DNA of 64,000 nt from Cryptomeria japonica (lineage: Eukaryota > Streptophyta > Pinopsida > Cupressales > Cupressaceae): contig NW_026729271.1 of NCBI RefSeq assembly GCF_030272615.1, forward strand, positions 56,001 to 120,000. Reading direction: 5' to 3'. This document shows positions 47,700 through 57,744 of the stretch, piece by piece. The notes below the pieces were generated by a model. The model was given only the letters and a program-made list of their open reading frames with translations, searched no databases and was not told the origin of the DNA. Position 1 is the first letter of the stretch. Every line of letters begins with the position of its first letter. The translations under genes and the position numbers were made by a program.

Positions 47700-48687
47700 C
47701 TGTAATGCTCTTGAACGAATTATATCTGCAAGCTCAAATTCCACAAGGCTTTTCTGACGGAGCGTCTGAAGGCATTGAAAACCATTATCATTGATTCTAT
47801 CGAAAACCCTCTCCACCAGATCTCTGTCTTCTCCCATTGAGAAATGGGCAACGTCAAAAAAGGCCTCTTTTTCTCTAATGTCGAGAGACTCATAGCTATC
47901 CATTACTATCCCTCGTAATAAGTCTTTCGGCAGTTGTTTACGGAGGCTTTCCAACTGCTGCTTCCACTTTCTTGGGTCACGTTCATTGTGGAGCTGCCCC
48001 GCTAAAATTTTCAAAGCCAAAGGAAAACCACCACACATTCTAACCAACTCTTCCACCATATCTCTCAAATCGTCAACAGGTTTGGTGTTGCCGAAGGCAT
48101 ACCAGCAGAATAGCTCTTGGGCTTGTTTCTCAACTAGTAATTTAACATTGTATATTTCTATCTTAGAACTGACAAACAATGTTTGGTCTCTAGATGTCAC
48201 CAAAATCAGACTGCCATTTCCCAGCACATCCTTTACACATAACAGATTGTCTATTTGCTCTGTATTATCTATATCATCAAAAACAATCAAAACGCGTGTC
48301 AACCCTCGCAGACGATCTTGAAGCATGGCCCTACCTCTACGCAAATCCTCAATACGCAAATTCTTATCACGCAGCAGATTTCTGAGGAGTGTTTGCTGCA
48401 GACATGGTATTTTCTCTTTACTCACATCAGACAAGAAACAACATCTCTGGAATTGGGAACACATGGAGTTGTAGAGATGAGTAGCCAGAGTTCACTTTCC
48501 CGATTCGCCTAGCCCCAAAATCCCGACAACGTGGGTGCTCTTTGATTCACTTCGACTCAGAACCACCTTTTCGAAATGCTCTTCCGCTTGGCGAAGTCCC
48601 ACAGGGTGCTCACACACATGCAGTTTTTCCCTTCCTACCTTTTCTAATACAGTCTCTACTATTTCGTTCAATCGCTCTCCATGGTCG
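47700..48687 (-). pseudogene. TNL exon 2: NB-ARC domain with a stop in the P-loop
   Basis: Follows acceptor CTGTTTCAG at 48696-48688. Motifs in order: HPVGL near 48605; P-loop GILGLGESGK with TGA where the Thr codon should be (48492-48494), then TLATHLYN; kinase-2 LIVFDDIDN near 48270, with the final Asp typical of TIR-type NBS; RNBS-B GSLILVTSRDQ near 48200; GLPL box CGGFPLALKILAG near 48020; RNBS-D-like EAFFDVAHF near 47850. The exon ends SRALQ with a GT donor at 47699. Between the P-loop and kinase-2 the sequence is open and normal length. The P-loop binds the ATP/ADP phosphate, and the stop removes everything after it. Confidence 0.87.
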
Positions 48688-48774
48688 CTGAAACAGTTTT
48701 GGGACTTGTCATAAACCAGAAGTTCAGGTAAAAAACTTTAAATCAATATATTTTCATATCATGTAAATACTTAC

Positions 48775-49214
48775 TCTGTCTCTGTCCTGAATGCGATGCC
48801 AGAAATAGCAGAAACTTTTTCGAGGGCTTTTATCCAGCTTTCCACTCGTTCATCGGTAACCCTGCCTTTCCTTCTATGCTCCTCAAAGGCTGTGGCATAT
48901 GCTCGCTTCTCCACATAACGAAGTTCTGAAGGTTCGATGTCATAGATGGGGATGATCTTAATAGAAGTAGGGTCAGAATCAAGCATCCATACCAGCTCAT
49001 CCAAACACCGCAGGGATTGCGCATATGTTTTGGAGAAAATGGCAGATTGAATTGCAGGGGTTAAGAAATCCCCCACTTGCAATTCCTGTTTATCGAGAAA
49101 TACCCTCAATCCATGCGTTTCGAGAGCATAATAGATATGGCTGGCAAGGGTTTTCTTGACATCAGGTCCTCTGTGATTAATAAAAACACGATAGGGTGGA
49201 AAAACTTCTTCCAT
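48775..49214 (-). pseudogene. TNL exon 1: TIR domain
   Basis: Start chosen at ATG 49214 (MEEVFPPYRVFINHRGPDVK), which sits right before the TIR beta-A motif; the frame is open further upstream. Motifs: VFINHRGPDVKK, HIYYALETHGLRVFLDK, the LQVGD stretch, then CLDELVWML with the usual catalytic glutamate region, and IIPIYDIEPSELRYVEK. Two places look shortened: AIQSA-IFSK lacks about five residues normally found before IFSK, and IIPI-YD lacks the usual Phe. Both are in frame. The exon ends at ACAGA with GTAAGT donor (48774-48769), leaving a split codon that exon 2 completes as GAC. TIR domains cleave NAD+ on activation; the first deletion probably affects folding. Confidence 0.85.
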
Positions 49215-50018
49215 AAGGTGACCAAAAGGACGAACACAAAATAAGGAAACCAGAGAACCAGTAGAGGATGGTGAGATAGGTAAGCGGTAGGATCTAAGGT
49301 TTCTGTTAAACTTATCCACAAATTGCATTGACTTTTTATTCTCGATTAAAATAAACATAAATAGGTAGTAAGTTTGAGATGGGGAAAGGAAATAACCTTT
49401 TTTTATTGGTTAAATTTTTTTTTTGGTGCAGATGTAGAAAACACAGCTACAGCTTTCCGCAGTCAAGCAAGTGGTAAATTTGACTCTCCCAAATCACGAG
49501 TTAAATTAAACTTTTTGTTGTTTAGGATACAAGTAATTAGTTTATTTAATTTCTTAATTGTGTGGTCTTGACTAAGATTGATGTGACCTCTCATAATGTG
49601 TACATTTCTTGTATGTTTGTTCGTTAAATAAGGGAAGAGTTGTGTTGAAAATGACAATGAGGCTAGCTATAATGAGCTGTCCAACGCTGAAGCTTTGATT
49701 GTTGAATATTATATATTATTCTGAATTAAAATACATCTTTTTCTAAGTCTATATATTAAATTCAGTATTGAGTATCGAAGAAGATATAACGTCGCTTGGT
49801 TAATGTTTCTTTCATTGACTTAATTAATTTATTATTTCCCTCACAACTAACATAGAGATTATTTGTTTATTCTTTCCATTCATAAAAGAAAGTTAAAAGA
49901 AATATCTAATTTCACTATCATTCAGCATGGACATTATTATTTATTCTTCTTTGAATAATTAAGCCCTCTATTAGTCAATCTACCAATCTGCCAATCAGTC
50001 AATTTACTTCACATGGCC
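49215..50018. other. Upstream region of the TNL, no gene
   Basis: The TIR frame is open upstream to about 49358, but the residues there do not look like TIR. Farther on the sequence is AT-rich. No clear TATA box position can be defended. Confidence 0.45.
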
Positions 50019-50191
50019 TTGAGAGCGCGCATCTCGAGATTTGAATTTCTGCAATACATACTTACCTCAAGTTTTGATTGCATAATAGGTTCCTGAGGGC
50101 TAATCATAGGCGATACACACAATCGCATGGAAAAATCTGCCTTCTGACTAAATATGGAACTCTAAAATTTGAAAATTTTAGGGTTCCAACA
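50019..50191 (-). repeat. Truncated 3' LTR of the Gypsy-type element
   Basis: Begins TGTTGGAACCC on the minus strand at 50191. Bases 50128-50019 match 57739-57632 (words such as TATTATGCAATC, ACTTGAGGTAAGT and ATTCGAATCTCGAG in both). The match stops sharply at 50019. Confidence 0.6.
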
Positions 50192-50670
50192 GTGGCTCTT
50201 TCTGGGGATGTATGCTCCTTGTGAGCATAGCGAGACTCCAGTTATCTCTGGGAGAGTAGACCGCAACATCCATCCCCTTTTTTAAATCACCATCTGAATC
50301 TCGGGTAGCCCTAGGCCCCCACAAATTAACATTTTCTCTTCCCTTTGTCAAATACCTGATTCTGATTATGCAACAATATGAACCTTCTGAAAATTCTATA
50401 ATTCTCACTTGCCCCAATATCTATATATTTCATTGTATTCCTTTTGTCCACTCTACTATAATATGCACAAATACACTCCACCAATATTACTTGATCACTG
50501 TATCCTTGATTATATATGGCTTCCGGATTTGCAATTTGAGAAATATTTATCCAATGTTGATTTGAAAACCCTAATTTTTCATCATATGCCTCTTCTTTTG
50601 AAAAAATTAAATCAAATTTACTATATGTGAATCTCACCTGGGTGTAATTTTCCCATAAAACTTCCATATC
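50192..50670 (-). other. Element tail between gag stop and 3' LTR
   Basis: Short open frames (50326-50667, 50178-50417) without motif. No strong polypurine tract directly at the LTR edge; the bases there read CCCCAGAAAGAGCCAC on the minus strand. Confidence 0.4.
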
Positions 50671-52356
50671 TTAAATTTGAATACTTTTCTCATGGTGCAA
50701 TGCATTTTTCAACTGTGCAATACTCCTTGGGTAAAAAATATTTGGTAAATATTTCTTATAACATTTTGAAATATTTATGTCCCTAATATATGAATTTGGA
50801 TCCCCCAAATTTTCATAATTATCCTTTGTGTCATGTTGTATCTTCTTTATTGACATTATGTCCCAAAACACCCTATTTCTTTCACATAACGATTTAACAT
50901 GAAAGTGATTTTCAAAAATATTTTTGTGAGATAAATCATCATATATTATTATTTTACTTTCATCATATAGTTGATTTGAATAATTTAGGTCATCCCCAAA
51001 TTCATTTTCTCCTTCGCTTTTCTCATATGATGCTTCTGGACAAACATTATTTTTGGAAGCATTCTGTGAAAATATACTATTCCTTTTGGTCATATCACCA
51101 TTTATTATTACCATATTTTCCTCTATGGTTTCCATTTCTGAAAAACTATGATCAAACTTGCTTCCCTCTAACTGCAACAAATGAAAAAATATAGGCATGC
51201 CTTGATGTGATCCTTCATATAATTCATTATTTAAAAGATTATTATGATACGTACTTTCATGAGAGGTATTAGGTTCTTTATCTTTTGGAATAATGTCTTC
51301 ACAAATGTCCTTTGCAGAGACATCCTCCTGTGCATAAAATGTATTTATATCTATTTCACAAAATGGATTAGAAAAGAATTCATATCTTGGAAACCTTTCT
51401 TCAATTTCCTCTGGAGATTTGTTGTACTGAAGATTTGAAAAACTATTTCCAGGCACACATCCCCTATTATACTCATCACCGTGTACGAATTCCTTTGACA
51501 TATTTTCCTGGGAATCATCACTTACTTCATCAAACACACCCTGAATGTGCCCTAATCCATTAGTTTGCTTAATTTGAAAAAAAATTGGACCATTTTTCTG
51601 AACATACCTTTCAAATTCCTTTTCTAACAGATAAGAAATTTCTTCTATACTAAGAAATGGTTCTTCCTCCCCTTTGCGTTCATTCACACAAATTGATTCT
51701 TCTTTATTTAAATCCATATTGTCCTCCTCATGTGATATCGGAACAACATCAAGTTCTTCTTCTAAAATTTTGAGCAAAAGTTTTACCTGAGGATCATGAT
51801 GAATCCCTAACTCACGCATTTTTATTGAAAATGAAGGCCTAATATCTGAAGGTATTTCTTTATAAATGTTGAACATCCTTATGAACAATTATTTTATAGA
51901 TTCATCCTTATAACTTTCTAAATCAAAGAATTCCTCCAAAGGGGAAACATACGATTTTTCTTTTTCATTGAATATTTGTTCCTCACCCTGCTCATAACAA
52001 CTGTCATCTCCTTCAACATCTGCAATATAAAACTCATGTGAGAACCATTTCTCAAATTCTCTCCAAGATGAAATGATATGTGCAGGCAGTGAGTCATATT
52101 CTTCCCTTGCCCTATGTTCCAATGTTTGGGAAAATAATATCATTACTTTCCCTTCATCATCAATGTCATGGTATTCTATAAATGAATAGAATGCTTCTAA
52201 ATACCACCTTACTAAATCATTATGCTCACTAGAGAACCTTGGTACAACTTGTGCAAGATGTAAAAACAAATAATCAAAATTACATGAAAATCTTCTAAGG
52301 TCCAATGGTCCATTATCCCCTAGAAAAAACAAATTTTTTAACCAATTCTGAAACAT
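50671..52356 (-). pseudogene. Gag-like ORF of the Gypsy-type element, one stop
   Basis: ATG at 52356-52354. The first 155 codons hold a retrotransposon gag domain: LVRWYLEAFYSFI, then GKVMILFSQTLEHRAREEYD, SSWREFEKWFSHEF. A TAA at 51889-51891 (possibly from CAA) is followed in the same frame by 405 codons of acidic, Asn/Ser/Glu-rich sequence to TGA/TAA at 50671, with no CCHC knuckle. Total 561 codons. Gag forms the particle that packs element RNA. The long acidic extension with no pol after it is unusual; the 3' LTR starts only 480 bp downstream, so this looks like a gag-only, non-autonomous element and not simply a deleted copy, although deletion is possible. Confidence 0.7.
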
Positions 52357-52703
52357 CTTGTAATAGATTTCCTATTACCATCAAAGAGAGAAATTTTCAT
52401 CTCCCTTTGGGTCTCTTCCCCTAGTAGAGTCACCAATTGAAATAAAACTTCTTATTAGGTAGAGTCATCACCTCCTATGGAGGAAAAATTACTTATTAAG
52501 CTCCTGGGTTCTTCCTTCCAGTAGAGCACCTTAAATGAGATTCTCGAATTGATGTTTTACAGACAACTCCCTAGCAGAGTTGCCAATCTATTGTGTGACT
52601 CGGCAGGGGAAAACAAAATTTATCAAATATTCAATGAAAAAACACCAGAGCTTCTAGGTGAATGTCAAACTATGTATGACAACTGTCAAGAGAGTCGCCA
52701 ATC
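52357..52703 (-). other. 5' leader with three TTGGCGACTCT-like repeats
   Basis: On the minus strand GATTGGCGACTCTCTTGACA (52703-52684), GATTGGCAACTCTGCTAGGG (about 52589-52570) and AATTGGTGACTCTACTAGGG (about 52439-52420) are related. The first abuts the LTR end and is the likely primer-binding site; the others look like duplicated or cognate copies in the leader. No ORF on this strand; a plus-strand frame at 52549-52875 is a shadow. Confidence 0.5.
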
Positions 52704-53999
52704 TGTTGGTGCCCAAAACCATAGATTGGAAAACCTAAAGACTTGCCAAATCCTCAAGCAATCTAATCAGCCTTGGCCAACGAATAGGGATGATCGAAGA
52801 CCAAATCCCTTGGCTCTTAAGGCTCCACTGAACCTAGGTGGGTATACCTCTCCCTCTCAAGAACAAAAAGAGTAATTTAAAGTGGATTTAAGCTTTATGG
52901 TTAGCAAATTCAAAACTGGCAAATGATTGTTCTGCAATTATGCTTTATTATGTGCTTTAACTGAATGTTTTGAAAAGAAATGATTGTGAATGTATTTTGA
53001 AAAGTAAAATGCTTTCAGGACTTAAAGAAAAAATGCACATATCAGTTCATATAGGATTTGGAAGAATGTTTTTCTATCAAGGACCTTATGCATAACAATT
53101 CAAGATCTAATAAGACGAATAATAGACCAGTGCCTCTATCCAAGGATACATATGATACTTTGCAGACGAACAATTTGATCAACTCAAGAGACAGTGTTAA
53201 CTATCACTGTGAAGGTTTCAATATGTGTTACATAAATATGAAAATCCAACTTCACATTTAGTGCAACAACATGTGATGGCACATTACAGCAAATCAAATA
53301 GTAGATTTATCACAAGGACAAAATAAACTCACCAACACAAAAGTATACACAATATTTCAAATAGAAACAACAAACCTTGTATATTGATTTCTGGAAAATG
53401 AATGCATACAAAGCTACACTTGAAGATACTCCATTACAATTTGTTTGCACAAAAAGATGCTTCCTCTTCCTACAGACTTCTCTGATACATATTGCTTATA
53501 GCCCCTACCGGCAATATTTTTTTCTCTCCTTTCCTTCCAAACAAAATTACTCCCCCTAAGTATGTCCATGAAAAGGCATATATGAAAGGACACAACCTTT
53601 CATACATGGGAGGGAGTTATAGACAGTTGCATTCTCAAAGGACACACACTTTGGTTTGAAAAATAATTACAAGTAATAACCCTAAAATCAAACTAAAGAA
53701 ATGATTTACTAATGTTCTTTCTAATATTTCACTTTGATAAAATTCCACTTCCGCTCTTGAACTCCTCGATATTCCTCATCACCAAACTTTGATAAAATAT
53801 CTTGCACACAAACTAAGCCAATCAAATTCATTGATTCAATTAATTACTCTCGATTAGGTTTTGCGTATGAAAGATTAATAATCGCTTTCCCTAATGCAAG
53901 ATTAATCCTCCTTAATCAAACTATATCATCAAGAGGATATTTTGCAAAGTGATATTTATACTTGGGACTTGAAAAACATTAATTCGTATAATAAAACAA

Positions 54000-55440
54000 A
54001 ATATTTACTCTAGTATATATTTCAAAATAATAACCGAAGGTAAAATACTTTATACTAAATAATAACACTTCCCTTGGAAAATCATAACCATGGATAAATA
54101 TTCCACTTTGCAATACCTTTTCATCCTTTTAGGGCAACTTCATCTTTCTTGGGAATATTTTATCATATAGGATAAAAACTTTGCAAAAATCAAACAAACA
54201 TTAACTATATGGTAAAGATAATTTACCCTAATGAACATATTCAATTTATTAACTTAGGGCAAATAATATGTATATGAAAAGATTGCCTCAAAACACTAAA
54301 ATCCATTTTAATAAATGCTCTTCATCATTTTACCTTGGGTAAAAAGAAATTTTAAAAACATACTTTCTTCTTTGAACAAAATATAATATTCACACTTTGA
54401 TCCTCAAATACATTATACAATAAAGAATAACATAATATAATTTCCCCTTTGTCGAAATATATTCTTTTATAACTTCTTGGAAGGTAATTAGAGTATTATC
54501 ATAATTATATCAAAGACTACAAATAAAATTTGTTTTCAGAGTGCTTTTGCAAATAAATAAAGATGGTGAGAAATACTCCCTTCTCAACATGTGCTTAGGA
54601 AATATAAATTCAAACTTTCATACGTAAGCATCCTGCACACCAAACAATGTAATAAAAATTTCATATTACATTAGGGATATTTAATAATTTGCCCCTTAAA
54701 TAGAAAATGCAATATTTAATAATTTGCCCCTTAAAATAGAATTTTAGGGAAAATGTTTATGTAAATAAGAATCCCTAATATTCACATGATTTTCAAATAT
54801 ATATTTCAAAAGTAACATTAACCACATAAATTTCCCTTTGGAAATAATCACTTTGGATAAATATTCCATCTTTGCAATAAGATATTTTCACTTTTCAATT
54901 CGATTAGGAAAACATATCATCATAAAAAGTTAATCAAACTCTTTACAATTTACGCTAATGTATATATTTTTATTTTAATAAATTAGGGTAAAAAAGATCA
55001 TTCAAATGAATATATGATGACATGCTAAATATTTTAAAGGTCACTTAAGTCAAGAATGTCAAATACGTTTTTCTTTTTTGAAAAAATGAACACCTTAGTA
55101 CTATCTGAAAAGTAATAATATTAAAATACTATTTACATCAAAATATAATAAATAGAGTTACGTTACAAACAATAAAGTTATATCCCAAACCATGATATTA
55201 GAACATTATATTAATATAGTTAAGAAATACTTCCTATTGTCATGTTGTCATAATTTCCTTCTTGGCAGAATATATTTCTTTATACTCTCTATAAGGCAAA
55301 AACATTGAAACATTATCATGACTATGTTATAAATAAATTTTCCTCAAAATACTTTTGCAAATAATAAACATTATATTCAAAATAGAATATCAAAACATTA
55401 TGATTGGATAAGGAATACTCCCTCGAAAAATTTATTTACT
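54000..55440. repeat. Diverged tandem duplication (period about 0.75 kb)
   Basis: Landmarks repeat in order: TGGATAAATATTCCA (54092 and 54853), TTAGGGCAAATAA/TTAGGGTAAAAAA (54264 and 54984), TTTCCCCTTTGTCGAAATAT/TTTCCTTCTTGGCAGAATAT (54441 and 55254), TGCTTTTGCAAATAA (54542 and 55358), and AAATACTCCCT/GAATACTCCCT (54570 and 55411). Non-coding. Confidence 0.6.
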
Positions 55441-55726
55441 TTCACGTGTAACATCTTCTACTTGATCTCCATCGATGTAGCTTTCCACTATCGGGAGAGC
55501 ATGTTTCTAGTTATACCGATGCCTGATGATATAGGTCTTCCTCATCGACCCATCAGGGTAAGTATTTTATTGCTCTACTGATCACCCGATGAGAAGAAAA
55601 TAAATGAAACACTATTGCTATGTCATCAGCATAACATTTCTCCATCGGGATAGGTATTTTTCTATTTCCCCGATGCTCGATTATTTGTTTAGGGTTAGGG
55701 TGACGGTTGCGTTTTATGCCAATCAT

Positions 55727-55800
55727 ACTTCCACCGTAGAATATTCAATCTGAAAGATTCGACCATCCAGAGAGAATGTTGTCAATGACAAATCATACCT
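55727..55800 (-). pseudogene. Captured fragment: proteasome 20S alpha-subunit N terminus
   Basis: The minus strand reads YDLSLTTFSLDGRIFQIEYS, followed by TVEV and TGA. This is the N-terminal signature of 20S proteasome alpha subunits (YDxxxTxFSPDGRxxQxEYA), closest in form to the alpha-type that starts GTGYDLSVTTFS. Only 24 codons are kept. The Pro of SPDG is Leu. Host gene fragment, not an element gene. Confidence 0.75.
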
Positions 55801-55814
55801 GGTAGATCCATTTG

Positions 55815-56020
55815 CTTACAGAGCAAGCAAATGGTTGTTGCATATTCCTTTAGTAGTGGCACCACTTCAAGCTCCTTAATGTCTTTGGTTGACTATACAA
55901 TCAGATAAGCTTCAAACTCAAGAGTAGTCGAGGGTAGAATATTTCCAAGAAACTGTAAGCATGATCTCATCCCTGTAATCTCCTATCTTGCTTTATCGTC
56001 TAAGACAAGAAGTAATGCCA
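55815..56020 (-). pseudogene. Captured fragment of an unidentified gene
   Basis: Between the proteasome and Rab pieces the minus strand has a protein-like frame (GMRSCLQFLGNILPSTTLEF, one TAG, then a KDIKELEVVPLLKEYATTI segment and CLLCKQMDLPG). I do not recognise it. Its orientation and position suggest a further captured piece. Confidence 0.35.
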
Positions 56021-56034
56021 GTATTTGGATAGCC

Positions 56035-56364
<330 letters not shown>

Positions 56365-56397
56365 TTAAAAGTATTCAAATGATCATTGCTTGCAGAT

Positions 56398-56640
56398 CTA
56401 TGCACTTGTGCAAATGCCAACCTGAATTATGTTTAGGATTCCAGAGCGAGCACCCTTAGCCTGTTCAACCTTCTCTATTGATTTTTGTGGTTTTCTTTTT
56501 CTTTCTACCAAAATAGAACTGAGTTGGTTACTCATTACTTGATTATCAGGCGACACAATCAGTGCTTTATGCCTAATCTCCAAATACAAAGGCATGGGGG
56601 CTAGACCAGGACCTGCCTTAGATGTACCAGCTCATTTCCT
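56398..56640 (-). pseudogene. Unidentified protein-like fragment next to the Rab piece
   Basis: Open frame 56595-56398 on the minus strand with a balanced composition (AGPGLAPMPLYLEIRHKALI reading in from upstream; LVERKRKPQKSIEKVEQAKG; GARSGILNIIQVG). Same strand as the Rab fragment and ends 45 bp before it. Not recognised. Likely another captured exon piece. Confidence 0.35.
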
Positions 56641-57744
56641 AGGCATGACTTAGCTCATTGGACAAGTGGTGCGGGTAAGAAACGGATCAACACCAACCGA
56701 TACACTAGTTCACCTAATCAGAGCAAAAACTTTGCAATATCTAAAAAATGCACAGATAAACACCGATCGATACACACCCTGTCAACCTTGTTTCATTCAC
56801 CTTGCAATTATTTATGGTTCTTCTTTGTTATCAGAATAAACTGATCTACCCGAATACCACCTCTCTCCACCTACTTGCACTAAGCAATTGATCAATCCAC
56901 ATGTTGCATACATGTCTACAATACCACTACTGATAAAAATGCCTACACCTTATTGGGGGATCGGGAGGCTTTTAAAATGCCTACACCGATACCCAATGGG
57001 TGAGACCCATCGGGCCCCACTTCGCATTTTTCATTCAACACATTTTATAATCATTTATTTAAAATGATTTAAAAGATTAATGCCTTTTTCTATAGGACTT
57101 CTCTTTATAATGTTTAAAATCTTTTATTCAAAAGATTAAAATAATTTCTCCAAACTATGCTCTCATATTTTACATCATTTATAAAATTTTGAAAGCCAAT
57201 AGCATATAATTGAAACATCTCTTACCCCTGCAATAACCACACTCAAAGATGTATTAATTTTGAAAAATATTGTTTAACCTTTTATAACACAAAATATTTA
57301 ATGATTATATTATGATATCAACCTAAAGGGAATTAACATATAAATTAAGACGTTGAACTTTATATATTGAGGCAGGAAAAATTGAGATAAGATGTAAATA
57401 AAAAGGCTTTCATGAATGCGTATGGCTTCAACATTTTTTAATAGGTTAGATATAAACATTTCGTAACATGATCTGCTCATGAAATATTCCTGCATGAATG
57501 GAATATCCAACATGTCTTTAAAATATCGTATATTGCATTTGGATTTATTCAAAAGACAGTGAATATTAAAATTGAAATACTTAAATATAAATAAATTTAA
57601 AAGGCATCCTACTTTTAGACTAAAGAATTAGGGCTTGAGAGTGCACACCTCGAGATTCGAATTTGTGCAATACACACTTACCTCAAGTTTGGATTGCATA
57701 ATAGGTTTGTGAGGCCTAATCATAGGTGATACCCACAATCTTTT

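Larger units (their letters stand above)
41839..49214 (-). pseudogene. TIR-NBS-LRR (TNL) disease-resistance gene, disrupted
   Basis: Minus-strand order: TIR exon 49214-48775, NB-ARC exon 48687-47700, short MHDL exon from 47592, and two LRR exons (about 43440-43274 and 43143-41839). Introns 48774-48688, 47699-47593 and 43273-43144 all have GT donors and AG acceptors and join in phase. The 43450-47450 interval between MHDL and LRR exons is about 4 kb and full of repeats. The single-gene model rests on strand and order; the LRR part could belong to another copy. A TGA (48492-48494) stands in the P-loop, the TIR has small in-frame deletions, and the MHDL exon hits TGA at 47456, so the gene is not functional as read. 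TNLs sense pathogen effectors inside the cell and trigger immunity through TIR NADase activity. The TIR opening is of gymnosperm type. Confidence 0.8.

Noticed and set aside
52549-53559. Plus-strand ORFs of 60-108 residues in the Gypsy leader and LTR
   Set aside because: They lie antisense to the element and contain the reversed primer-site words; no motif.
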